Positions 12,452 to 22,843 of a stretch of 64,000 bases of DNA are shown one piece after another. This DNA comes from Trichoplax sp. H2 (lineage: Eukaryota; Placozoa; Uniplacotomia; Trichoplacea), in assembly GCA_003344405.1 (NCBI GenBank), contig NOWV01000117.1, positions 1-64,000 on the forward strand, given 5' to 3'. The notes beneath the pieces are model-generated. The model ran no database searches, had not been told where the DNA came from, and worked only from the letters and a program-made list of their open reading frames with translations. Numbering within the stretch: the first letter of the stretch is position 1; each line of letters begins with the position of its first letter. A program made the translations under genes and the position numbers.

Positions 12452-14183
12452 TCATGTAACATTTTTCAAATCAGCTGTAAATAGAACCTAGATAAGCATA
12501 TAAGAGCAAAATAGAAACGAATTTAGCGTAGCAAATATTATGTATATCCAATCTGTTAAATATTCAATTATTCTATTGACTTTAATATTAGGCATAATTA
12601 CAGAGTGTGCCCATCCAGCATAAGGGCCGTAGAGTTTTAAGAAATATTCACCTAAATAATAAAAATAGACCGTAGATAATGTGTTATTTGTAGTCAAGAA
12701 GCAATTCATGACTTAATTTTAAACTAATTTGATATTTATGATATCATTTGTTTCGTTACTTACTAATCTCAGTATAAGCTTTTCCCGTAAGTGATTTTTG
12801 TTTTCGGAGGCCTGGAATGTAATATCTTGATGAAATCTGAAAGACATGTGTATCTACCGGTACAACCGAAGGCTTATCTAAAGACATTAAGCAAATGCAG
12901 TCAGCTACTTTAGCTCCAACACCATATAACTGCCGCAGCTGTTGCTGGCATTCTTTGTACGGAGTCTGACGAAGTGAATATAGCCAAGCGACACTAGGAT
13001 AACCAATACGAATCCGATTTAGCTTGAGAGATAAATTTTTTAAAATTTGCTATAATGGTGCAACGATTAGTTAATTTTACCCTTTCTTATTCAAAATCTT
13101 TGCAGATTCATTGATGTACTTTGCACGGTAGCCAAATCCCATATCACGCATCACTTTCTCTGCATCATGCTGTGCTAAAGCTGCAATCTCAGGAAACTGA
13201 TAATAATCGATGCCATCGACATTCAAAAGTCTAACATAGTTTAACAGTATAAGAAGAGTTCAATTTCGCCTAACGAAAACGTTCTTCTTACATGTATGCC
13301 TAATATAATGAATTAATTTTTATCGCGAAGTTATGAGTTTGACCTACTTTCGACCATATCTTTTGCATAGATTACCAACCATACCGGTAATTCTGGAAAT
13401 ATTATTATTTGATGAGCATATAAAGGAGAATAAATTTTCTACAGGATCTTGTCTAAGAATACGAATTCCGGTCATTGAAGTAGCAACTTTAGCAAAATTA
13501 CTATCAGCTTTACTCCATTCAGCATACAGTTGTCTTAAATTGACATCTAGCTGAAAATAGTCTTTAATGATAGAGTCAAAGGTTTGGTATTGGCTCTCAA
13601 TGGCATCCATGCTTTCTAAACGAATATAATTAATGTTAAGGAGCTAGCAATTTCTAATGTGACATGTTCACTCGATGACCAAGTCGCTAGCAATTGCTTT
13701 TAATCTACAAATAGCTTAGTGTACATAATATAGAAGAGTTAATTACATGAAGAAAGGGTAATTTTCACATTCAATATGGACAGGTCTTACCCTCCAATCT
13801 GTAGCATTATTGAATGCAAACTATTACGAATTTTTCAACAAGTTACCTTGGTAACCAGCTCCCTTCTTGGCAATCACATGCCGCCGACCGAGGTCAGTAC
13901 CAGCTTTCCTCTTCCTTTTCGATGAAACCTTGGTATCTTTCCATGGTCCATGAATCATGTATAATAAATTTTCATCATTTCTATCTTGTTTTAACGTCCA
14001 TACCATCTCGGCAATTACTCCACGCCATGACGCTTGAGTATCACCATCTACTGTTGCTGTTTCGTTCTCGCGAGCGATCTTTCTCCAAGTAAATTGTTGA
14101 CCACTTTGTAATGTCTTACTTAAATTTAGCTCACCCCTAGGTAATTTAATTACACGCCAAGTTTTGAACAGCGACTCTGCCAT
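12452..14183 (-). CDS. OGG1: 8-oxoguanine DNA glycosylase (OGG1)
   Basis: Bifunctional glycosylase/AP lyase that removes 8-oxoguanine opposite C in base-excision repair. Exons in transcript order: 14183-13847, 13615-13348, 13230-13081, 12993-12764, 12651-12602, 12487-12452. They join to 356 codons plus stop (human 345). The N-terminal OGG domain has [17 protein letters not shown] and [15 protein letters not shown]. The glycosylase core has [20 protein letters not shown] and [16 protein letters not shown]. The helix-hairpin-helix GPD motif reads [20 protein letters not shown] with PVDTHV. The Schiff-base lysine is about K280 and the catalytic Asp about D299, matching human K249/D268 and their spacing of 19. 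The C-terminus GPYAGWAHS is completed by a tiny final exon encoding [12 protein letters not shown] basic insert (SSKRKRK) after the N-terminal strand block is longer than in human and could be a nuclear-localisation signal. Confidence 0.95.
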
Positions 14184-14599
14184 GAAACTAGTCGAATAAA
14201 TAATTAAAATAAATCTCTAGAAAATCCTACAGTAACTGCTACCATGACTAATTCATTGCATTACATAATGATGCCATCTACAACGTGTGCATCCTATATC
14301 CAGTAATATCATTATTCCACCGATAGCAATTAATTAAATGATTTAAAAATATCCACTACAAATACAAGTGTTGTTATTACTTGAAAATTAATATACTATC
14401 CATGTGTATTCTATGAAATATAGCAATATTTGATAGCTTCCTAGCGTTATTACCTGACTTGTTTTCGTTTGGGCGCAGTACTCGTTATACCCAAAATCAA
14501 TGCAACCAATCGGACGCTGTAGTCTGCACGTAAACATACAATTGCAATTGCGAATGCAAATAAGTTTACGATGGTTTATCCAATAACTGCATAATATAG
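14184..14599. promoter_or_regulatory. OGG1 5' flank, possible divergent promoter region
   Basis: Non-coding spacer immediately upstream of the OGG1 start (minus strand), also upstream of the exon-like frames on the plus strand that begin near 14600. No specific element was recognised. Confidence 0.3.
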
Positions 14600-14959
14600 A
14601 AGAAAATGCAGCAATTTTTAAAGCTCTACTGCCGGCAATGGAAGATGGAGCTCGAATGATTTCACAAATTACGATCGCTTGTGATATAGTACTCTAGTAT
14701 ACCGTAGGCTGTCTTTTACAAGTACTGTATGAACACCCCACCTACCAATTCATACCAATGAAGTAAGCTTAAAATCCTACATAATACACCACCCTATTTG
14801 CAATATCAGAATTGATGCTCCTACCTTTCAGTAGTAAATCATCACCGGATACCTAGCAATGGCAAGGAGAAGAAACAAGCTTTGCAGTTCTTGAGCATCA
14901 TTGCCACAAAATTGGCAGAATTACGCGATAGAATTCCTAATTTTAAACTCTTTCCTTGT
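14600..14959 (+). pseudogene. Exon-like frames with an in-frame stop; possible decayed gene
   Basis: I do not recognise this gene. From an acceptor-like site at 14599 one frame encodes AIFKALLPAMEDGARMISQI, meets TAG at 14695-14697, then continues in the same frame as VGCLLQVLYEHPTYQFIPM up to a good donor (gtaagc) after 14763. A second frame (about 14835-14959) encodes SNGKEKKQALQFLSIIATKL and ends at another good donor (gtaagc) after 14959. The frames have protein-like helical composition, but the stop codon and the incompatible phase between the blocks block a clean model. It could be a relic of a duplicated gene, or a real gene with an exon border or base I cannot resolve. Confidence 0.3.
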
Positions 14960-15313
14960 GTAAGCGTAATTTCCCAATATCGACCAGTTTATTACTGACA
15001 TACGATAGGAAAAAAAGGACAAAGAAGGAATAGGAGTCCTTGTCAATTTGCAGGAATAACTTACAGAAAAAGGAGCTAGAAATCCAACTGTGAAACGCCT
15101 CGATTGTATGCTTCTAAGTATAATTTTTACAAGCTTTGTCTATTAATTATTCGATATTTACAGCTGATTTCTTAAAATAGTAAGATAGCCTTCTTGTCTA
15201 CAGCAAATTCCTAATTAGTTTATCATCGGTTTATCGTCAGTTAAAGGTTTAAAATTGATCGAAATTTCCCCCAAGATACGTAAACAATTCTCAACATCAA
15301 CCAAATCGTCAAT
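14960..15313. promoter_or_regulatory. SDR-a upstream region
   Basis: Non-coding interval before the SDR-a start codon. No repeat or recognisable element was found. It presumably contains the promoter of this intronless gene. Confidence 0.3.
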
Positions 15314-16189
15314 ATGGCAAAGGTAGTCTTAATCACTGGCTGTTCGACTGGAATCGGTCTTAAATTAGCGCTTAGACTAGCTCAAAGTCAGAATCCAACT
15401 TATAAAGTCTATGCAACGATGAGAAATCTAGAAAAGCAAAAGCAATTGGTTCAAGAGGCTGGAAGCGCTTTAAATAAAACGCTGCTAATTCGTAAGCTAG
15501 ATGTAGGAAAAAGTGATCAAGTGCAAAGTGTGGTAGAAGAAGCCGTGCAAAACGAGGGCAAAATTGATATTTTAGTTAATAACGCCGGTTTTGGATATGT
15601 TTGTGCTTTCGAAAGTATGCCTATGGATATCGCTCAACAAATGATGGATACTAATTTTTTCGGCTGCATGCGTTGCATGCAAGCTTGTATTCCACATATG
15701 AAAAAACAAAACTGTGGGCATATTATTAATCTTAGCAGTCTAAGTGGCATCTACGGTACACCATTTCATGGTTTATATGCATCAACTAAGTTTGCAATGG
15801 AAGGTTTAAGTGAATCTTTAGCACCGGAATTAAGTTATTTTGGTATTTCCATTAGTTTAATTGAACCAGGCCCGGTTGCTACTACCTTTGTTGATACATG
15901 GATAGATCGTAGAAAAGATTCCAAAGAGAACGAACAGTTAGGCCAACAAACTCAAAAATTGACTGATGGTATCATCGATTTTATGACTAAGCGGCCACCT
16001 GATGTAGTGGAGAATGTCGATCATGTGGTTGATGTCATTATGAAATGCATCAATGATAAACCTCCCTCACTTAGGTATCCAACAACAGAAGTGGTATTAA
16101 AGGCTGCTAAACGTAAATTTATTGATCCAACTGGTGACTCCGTAACTGATTTCACGACTAGTTTTTATCCCATTTTTAAAAAGGACTAA
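15314..16189 (+). CDS. Short-chain dehydrogenase/reductase, RDH8/HSD17B1-like (copy a)
   Basis: Intronless 291-aa classical SDR, resembling the family that includes 17-beta-hydroxysteroid dehydrogenase 1 and photoreceptor all-trans-retinol dehydrogenase 8. It should use NADP(H) or NAD(H) to interconvert a hydroxyl and a keto or aldehyde group. The actual substrate cannot be read from sequence. Visible motifs: dinucleotide-binding TGCSTGIG at residues 8-15, YATMR after the second strand, KLDV at 61-64, NNAG at 89-92, Asn at 114 (TNFFG), Ser at 141/142 (NLSSLSG), catalytic Tyr155 and Lys159 (YASTK), and EPGPV at 184-188. The start ATG sits directly before the first strand, as usual. A second copy of the same length class lies at 20010-20876, with a cereblon-like gene between them on the other strand. 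Confidence 0.93.
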   Translation: MAKVVLITGCSTGIGLKLALRLAQSQNPTYKVYATMRNLEKQKQLVQEAGSALNKTLLIRKLDVGKSDQVQSVVEEAVQNEGKIDILVNNAGFGYVCAFESMPMDIAQQMMDTNFFGCMRCMQACIPHMKKQNCGHIINLSSLSGIYGTPFHGLYASTKFAMEGLSESLAPELSYFGISISLIEPGPVATTFVDTWIDRRKDSKENEQLGQQTQKLTDGIIDFMTKRPPDVVENVDHVVDVIMKCINDKPPSLRYPTTEVVLKAAKRKFIDPTGDSVTDFTTSFYPIFKKD

Positions 16190-17615
16190 TCCTACTTTAC
16201 GTGACCACATAGCAATGCAAGATATTGATCATTTCATATTAACTCTGGGAATCTTGCAACTTTGATTTCATTTGACGAATACTAATTATTAACTGCAAAT
16301 TCAAGCTGGGTTGAAGTCATATATTGTAACACTTTCTGCCTGCTCGGCTCAAAAACAAGTGATCCATTCCTTTCGATAATACTGTATATCCAACTAAAAT
16401 TACACGAGCATAGAATTAGAAGTGATAAATCCAAGATGGCATCATCAGATTGATATTTCTAGCATAAGCTGGTAGCCTACCGTTGTGATTATCATGTACA
16501 AGATATACTGTATCTTACAAGTTATATAACACTTTCTTAGTACGCATTAATTGATGCCATTTATTTTTTGCTTATACAATATAGTATGAGCTGTCGGTAG
16601 AGAAAATAATTTACTGGTGGTAATGCAATTATTTTAAATTATTTTAACACTTACTTCATCAGTCTAATTTGTTTATCATTTCAGACTTTGATATGAAATA
16701 ATTAACAATATCAACTGTTGAACATTGAATCAATTATATTTGTAAATTACAAATGGTAGAAACGTAAAGTAGAACATATTGCGTATATTCATTTAATTTG
16801 TATACAGTACACCAATTAATTTCAAGTTCTTATTAATGAATCAATTATATTCTAATAATTATAAGAATTTACAATGATGACTAAAATTTGGAGGGATATT
16901 CTAAAAGCACGATATCTCTTACCACTTATCATGTGTATGGTTTAAAATTCTTGAAAAATAATTATATCAATGCTTTTGATATAGTATGATCTTTGTAGGA
17001 GTGGGTACTTTTGATATTATTGACGTGAATTTATGATTGTCCAATATCGCTGACTGTTAACATTTAAATTTAATACTTCAAGGATAACTCTAATTCTATT
17101 CTTGCAAGGTCTTTTACATTTAAACGATCTTTGGTATCCATATTTGGAGCATTTAATACACAATCAACTAATACTGTGCTGATTATGCTACGTGATAATA
17201 TACATAAAGTGTATAGCACGCGCTAAACAAGTAAATGTATTTACTATAAATTTCATTTTATAATCACGTTTTGTGTGTACAGTATATGGTCTTAAGCCTT
17301 ATTAACAAGTATAAAGCCTCAAGTGTACGCTTCTATAAATAAATCTAAATTTATGTGCATAGATTATGTTTGATGTTTTAGCTCATGTAGATCTAGAAGC
17401 ATTTGTTCTAATAAATAGTTCTGTTGATATAGTAGTTTTGTTCGACAATCGCAGACACATCCCATGTTGTGATCATATTAATAATCAGTTACCATGACAC
17501 TATTTTTTAGAGGAAGATAAATAGAAATTCTCATCATTAGTCGTTCAACAGTATATACATATCACAATATTAGTGAAGATGTTTAGTAACATACAGTATA
17601 TATACATGCGAGTAT
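16190..17615. other. Intergenic DNA between SDR-a and cereblon-b 3' ends
   Basis: SDR-a (+) and cereblon-b (-) converge across this AT-rich stretch. Only short chance frames are present and no repeat array stands out. Confidence 0.5.
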
Positions 17616-19431
17616 TCAAGTAGTAGAGCAAGGTTCTAGCATTGATAGCATTAGGCAATAAAATAGTCTTGGCGTTACTGTTTCATCAAATGATAGATAT
17701 TTCCATCCAATAAATTGGCCACAACTTGAGCAGATACCATATGACCATGAAAACCTAGAGTATGATTGTTAGCACAGAAATAGCATTGATATTTTAAAAG
17801 CAGAAAGTTAAAAATAGCATTCAATAACACATAGTTCAATACAATCATTAACTAACCCTGGAAACCAAGACTGATGGGTAGCCTCTTCACTACTCCACGA
17901 AGTATTTACGACCTGACTGGTTGTTACAGTTTCATACTGTTGCCCACCAGAATCGACGTAAATTGCTAATGGTCCAACTGATGACATACTAATCAAGATA
18001 AGATAAAGCATAATTAATTTTCATGTTGAAGTTAACGATACTTTCACATGAAATTATCCTACAAGCAAACTATAGTGGTAGGCGAGAGTGAACGTTCTTA
18101 TTTCATCTAATTACTCATTTTACCTAATTACATCGGCATAACGAGTAATGACTGCTTGACATTGTTGACAGCAAAGCTCGCTGTAACGATTTAAGTAACC
18201 AAGTATCGCGCGTAGTCTGTTTATTATATCATCCATGCTAAGTAGATTTAATCTCCATAGAATAGGTACAGGTAACTGGGAAGCCACATTGATAGAGAAT
18301 TGATCACAACCAATATTATTTTGAAATATTTGGTGTGAGTTGTCGAACCAGCCTGAAATTTGTTTCTTGATTTTCTTTCGTAAGGTAGCTGTGTTATGAT
18401 GGATCAAAAGAAGTTTACCAGAATAATCAATATGAATTGCAGTAAGACTACTAGTTAAAAAACTATCGCAGTCTACTATATCAGTGTTAGTTATGATAGT
18501 ACGCTCAAGTTTACTTACTTTTATCATATAATCTATAAACCCATATTGGCCAGCAACTTAAGTTAGGACGAGGTTGGGCAAGTATGGTATTAGCCATAGC
18601 TAAATGATCTAAGGTAAATCAATACGTGTATAAGAAAATCTTTTTTTTTTCATACTACTAACCATTACGCCATGAGTGTTTGGCCATTTTAGCCTGGCAT
18701 TTTAATTCAAACTATGTATTACTGTACTCTACTTTCAAGAACGACATTGTCATAATTTCTCGTATATATTCGCGTATTACACGATGAGATTATTCTATCA
18801 TCTAGACACTATAACCATGGCCAATCAAGCCAAATTCTATTCACTTGCTACTGTAACAAACAAGACGATAACAATTAATGATGATATCAAGGGTAAATGA
18901 AGTACCGTTAGCAGTTGGCTCTTGTGGATCTTGTAGAATCTTGACCTTGCCTGTCGCAAAGAGTTCGCCCTCGACTTGTGAAACTTGAAGTGTGACAAAT
19001 TTCTGGCGCCCAATGAGTAAACCAACTAGACAACGATCTGAGCCAATTTGGAATGATTGGACATCTGCGGTAACACCATAGAGTGATAAAGCATCGACAT
19101 GGCGATCATTTTGTCGATCTAAAATATGATTACATGTAACTAGTCCTATGCTTTGCTCTCCTGATAGAAACTCGTCAATTTCAATGTCAATATTCATAAA
19201 TTCAGCAACACGAAATGGTAGTATTTGTCCAGGAAATAAGGTTATATTATGAAGTGCAAACAACGTAAGCTCTACAACTTGTCCATCTCGATATCGTTGG
19301 CCAGTCGATGAAGTATCATCGCCATCACTATTTAAATACGGCGATAAATAATAGTGCTGACCAGGCAAGCTTTTATCGTACATCTTAGGGTTAGTCGTCT
19401 GTCCAGGATAACCTTCATTCATCCGCTCCAT
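17616..19431 (-). CDS. Cereblon-like protein (copy b), divergent paralogue
   Basis: Cereblon is the substrate receptor of the CRL4-DDB1 ubiquitin ligase. Exons in transcript order: 19431-18906, 18608-18519, 18388-18124, 17988-17857, 17754-17616. They join to 383 codons plus stop. The LON-like N-domain has LFALHNITLFPGQILPFRV. The following helical region has NLSCWPIWVYRLYDK and TLRKKIKKQISGW. The CULT (thalidomide-binding) domain keeps both zinc CxxC pairs (CCQQC, CSSC) and three cage tryptophans (SWFPG, FSWSYG, GWKY). Its loop differs: the usual N-P-x-G-Y segment reads DSGGQ. The acidic N-terminal tail seen in copy a is absent, and the C-terminus stops soon after the domain. All four intron phases match copy a. 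The start is uncertain: ATG 19431 is used, but the frame stays open slightly upstream without an ATG, so a 5' exon is possible. Confidence 0.85.
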
Positions 19432-20009
19432 TTCAATTAATCCGGGGTTAATCACAACACGAGTAACTCGATGAAATCATCAATTGTCCACGATGTGAAC
19501 ATACTAAGTCAATCAAAGCCAATTAGCAGGATCTAAGTGAATTCATTCTAAGTCTATAACTTGAATCAATAGTATGAATGGAGATAGAGTTATCCTAGAG
19601 ACAAATTGAAATGATCGAGTAGCAACAACATCGTCGTCCAAATAATCATGGAAAGTAATCAGATCGACATTTAGTATTAAAATACGATCCACCTTCCACG
19701 CCCATGCCGACACACCCAAACAAGGCATAAAATGACTGCTAGAGCCAAGTTCATCCATACTCAATCCACTATCATTACGGACGGTATGCGTATTAACGTA
19801 GGGAGTGTCTACGACTATCAGAAGAAGTCCTGCCTACCGTACGTCCTGGACTAATTACTCGCTTGGGTAATGGACAGACGGATGCTACTGAATACAGTAC
19901 AGTAGAATACTCTTGCTGTAGGGCTTCAAGACCACTCAATCTAGTTGACAGCAACCCTGCAATTAATTGGTAATAAAATAATAACTTTTGAACTTTTAGG
20001 CGTGCAACC
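19432..20009. promoter_or_regulatory. Divergent spacer between cereblon-b and SDR-b
   Basis: The two genes are transcribed away from each other across 578 bases, so both promoters should lie here. Two minus-strand open frames within or overlapping it (about 19543-19764, and 19793 into SDR-b) show no family resemblance and are not called as genes, although an unrecognised 5' exon of cereblon-b cannot be excluded. Confidence 0.4.
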
Positions 20010-20876
20010 ATGGTCAAGGTAGTTTTAATCACAGGATGTTCTACTGGAATTGGCTTGGCTTTAGCTGCACGATTAGCCAATAGTCCAGGAGCTGAGTATA
20101 AGGTATATGCAACGATGAGAGATGTTGGCAAACAAGGTCCACTAGTGCAAGCGGCAGAAAATTCCATCAATAAAACTCTTTTAATTAGGAAATTAGATGT
20201 TTGTCAGGCTAATCAAGTAGAAGAAATTATGAAAGAGATATTAGACACGGAAGGCAAAATTGATATTTTAGTCAATAATGCAGCGTTTGGCCTAGTTTGT
20301 GCTTTTGAGAAAATGCCCATGGAAATTGCTCAAAATATGATGGATACCAATTTTTTCGGATGCATGCGCTCCATGCAAGCTTGCATACCTGTCATGAAAA
20401 AGCAAGGCTATGGTCAGATCATTAATGTGAGCAGTTGCTCTGGCATATTTGGTGTCCCATTCTTAGGGTTATACAGTGCTTCTAAGTTTGCGTTAGAAGG
20501 TCTTAGTGAATCCTTAGCTCCGGAATTAAACGCTTTTGGTATTAATATAAGTTTAATCGAGCCTGGACCAGTTAATACACCATTTATTGATACCTGGGTC
20601 AATATTCGACAAAATTTGAATGAGCAAGTCGATCAAAGAACTGGCCAGATGGTAGATACTGTCGCTCAGACTATAATTAATCGGCCAATGGATGCTAGAC
20701 AATCTGCAGATGGAGTAGTTGACGTTATTATGAAATGTATACGTGATGAAAAGCCATTATTGAGATACCCTACTGCGGAGAGTGTGACCAATTTAAATAA
20801 GCGAAAATTAGTTGATCCAACCGGTCAAACCGTTTTGGATGTTACGAGAGGATTTTACCCAATATTCGATCAATAA
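20010..20876 (+). CDS. Short-chain dehydrogenase/reductase, RDH8/HSD17B1-like (copy b)
   Basis: Intronless 288-aa paralogue of the SDR at 15314-16189, alignable end to end. Motifs: TGCSTGIG at residues 8-15, KLDV at 61-64, Asn114 in TNFFG, NVSSCSG at 139-145, catalytic Tyr155 and Lys159 (YSASK), EPGPV at 184-188. One family position is unusual: the NNAG motif at 89-92 reads NNAA, with Ala at the last place. That glycine lies beside the cofactor, so the change may be tolerated or may alter activity. The catalytic Asn-Ser-Tyr-Lys set is otherwise complete and the frame is intact, so this is probably an active enzyme. It is the downstream neighbour of cereblon-b in divergent orientation. Confidence 0.92.
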   Translation: MVKVVLITGCSTGIGLALAARLANSPGAEYKVYATMRDVGKQGPLVQAAENSINKTLLIRKLDVCQANQVEEIMKEILDTEGKIDILVNNAAFGLVCAFEKMPMEIAQNMMDTNFFGCMRSMQACIPVMKKQGYGQIINVSSCSGIFGVPFLGLYSASKFALEGLSESLAPELNAFGINISLIEPGPVNTPFIDTWVNIRQNLNEQVDQRTGQMVDTVAQTIINRPMDARQSADGVVDVIMKCIRDEKPLLRYPTAESVTNLNKRKLVDPTGQTVLDVTRGFYPIFDQ

Positions 20877-21602
20877 ATGTATTATAAGCTGTATGAGAGG
20901 ATGATGAAGAAATCTCATTATAGCTTTACTTTAAGTTCATGATTGATGAACTAGCTAGATGTATACGACAAACATAATAATATTATAAACAATATAAAAT
21001 TTCTGCTTATAGCTTCTACTGTGTAACCGTCTCTAAAATAAGTCAAATAAATGATTCTTTCTCTATCTTCAGACAGTTACTGCTAAACATTATGTTGGAC
21101 AACTCATCAAATACACAGTTTTCAATTGTTGCACGGTAGCAATTTGCAATTGATAATCACAGAGTCCCTAACTATATACGTTGCATACTGTATACTCGTA
21201 TGCTACGGCTAAAGCTCGAAATAAGAGAACACAGACTTTCAGTAAGATTACTTGCTACAAAGAAAGGAAACAAGCTTCGTTTAGTTCATTTCAGGTATGC
21301 AATAAAATGATTAAATGTTTTACTTTTTACTTATTAAAAGCACTTACTTAGCCGTGTAAAGCTCGAAATTGGAAGGATTTTACTCTTAATTCGGGCTTTA
21401 GCCGGCTATTATGCATAATAACCGGATCGGGTTTTAGCTGTAACATATATACGAAATATATAATATACTCGTATACATTCAGTTATCAATATATCTCAGA
21501 GTAGAGTTTATAAATCTTAAAAAAATTAGGGAAAATTAACAAATTAGAAGATAAATTTACCAAATTTAATAAAATCGATTTTTGAAAGCCTGGCGTTGGT
21601 GC
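20877..21602. other. Intergenic DNA downstream of SDR-b
   Basis: AT-rich, with no exon-like frame. Contains a short diverged motif around 'gctcgaaat' repeated near 21213 and 21361. Nothing else was recognised. Confidence 0.45.
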
Positions 21603-21863
21603 AAAGGGAGCTAATAATTTATATATATATATATATATATGTGTAATCATCCTGTAGTTCTACAAAGCATAAACTACTAGATATACCTATCTAGCCCAGT
21701 AATCCATGGTTATAGTTGTCAAAGCTAAGCATTATTGTAAAGGGAGCTAATAATTTATATCTATATGCGTCATCATCCTGTAGTTCTACATAGCATAAAG
21801 TACTAGATATACCTATCTAGCCCAGTAATCCATGGTTATAGTTGTCAAAGCTAAGCATTATTG
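21603..21863. repeat. Recent tandem duplication, two units of about 130 bases
   Basis: Two near-identical direct copies, 21603-21737 and 21739-21863. Both begin aaagggagctaataattta and end tcaaagctaagcattattg. They differ mainly by an expanded (AT)n run in the first copy (about 21619-21640) and a few substitutions. The low divergence marks this as one of the youngest duplications in the window. Confidence 0.9.
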
Positions 21864-22843
21864 AGGTTTATGCTTGCATACTAAATTTATACAGCAGTTT
21901 TAATTTGCTGTTAATACAAGTCAATCACTAGGCACCAGTTTTCGCCTCTCGCCAATATATTCTGTCAGCTTAGCTATATCGAACTGATTGAAAAATTGGA
22001 TACGCAATCTAATAGACCTGCTAAGCATGGACGGTTGAGCATATACGTCCACAGGCTAGAGAGCATTCAATCAGTCATGGCATAAAGCGTTCTATTCCAT
22101 ATGCATTTAATTCATCTTGTAGACTTAGCATAGGCAGCCAGGAGTATTAATAGCCCTTGGCTAGGTCTTAATTGTAGCTCTGATTCTGAAATACTGCTTG
22201 TATGCATATGCAATTATATCAAGTTAGGTTGCAAGCCTTGATTAAGTTGGAGTCCAACTGTGCAAGCTTGCAGCCAAACCTCTAGCCGACTATAAGCGTT
22301 ACGCAGAAAAGCTTTTTCTATCGCTTATTGAGTACTGAATGGGATGCAGTATACACCATCCAGATCGTGTTGACATTTTGGCCAAACCTACTTTAATGAG
22401 CCAAGCTCCCTATTGCTAGGACCAAGTACTGTCGATCGTATAGGACTGAATGTACTGTATCATACTGTACCGTGGACAGCAAAGTGTCATGAAAGCCTAG
22501 CACAGTTGCCCTATATAATCCAGGAGGTTCTGCGGGTGTTATTAGTTTTTATTATTATTAATTATTTTACTGTTGTGATTTATTGCAATTATGACAGCAG
22601 TAGATGAAGTTTTGAGCTTAAAGATCAAGTTTAGACCATCATTTATCTTCTAATAGTCAGGAAAAATTAACCTGCATGCGCTTATAGTGTGTAGGAAGAT
22701 AGAAATATTATCGAGCTAAGTTACCACTTGAAAGATCAGATGTTTGCATAGGAAGGATAGATTACTAGAAGAAATTGCCTGACGAGGCTTGAACTTTTGA
22801 ACGCTTTGCAATTTATTTCCATACTTTAAAGTCAAGTTAAATT
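21864..22843. other. Intergenic DNA and probable cereblon-a promoter
   Basis: No convincing coding frame. A 64-codon plus-strand frame near 22413 lacks an ATG start and family resemblance. The last 100-200 bases before 22844 presumably hold the cereblon-a promoter. Confidence 0.4.

Noticed and set aside
12488-12709. 73-codon minus-strand frame ending in a hydrophobic tail
   Set aside because: Its middle is the real OGG1 exon 5 (12651-12602). The flanking parts are intron read-through, because the conserved OGG1 ending is found in a separate downstream exon.
18120-18527. 135-codon minus-strand frame as one exon of cereblon-b
   Set aside because: Only 18388-18124 aligns with cereblon. The upstream part is intron, with a good gtaagt donor after 18519 and an acceptor at 18389.
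19543-19764. 73-codon minus-strand frame between cereblon-b and SDR-b
   Set aside because: No family resemblance, no good splice link to cereblon-b, and it lies in the expected divergent promoter region.
19793-20170. 125-codon minus-strand frame
   Set aside because: Mostly antisense to the start of SDR-b, and therefore a shadow of that gene.
22413-22607. 64-codon plus-strand frame upstream of cereblon-a
   Set aside because: Non-ATG start and no resemblance to cereblon N-termini; the real start is at 22844.
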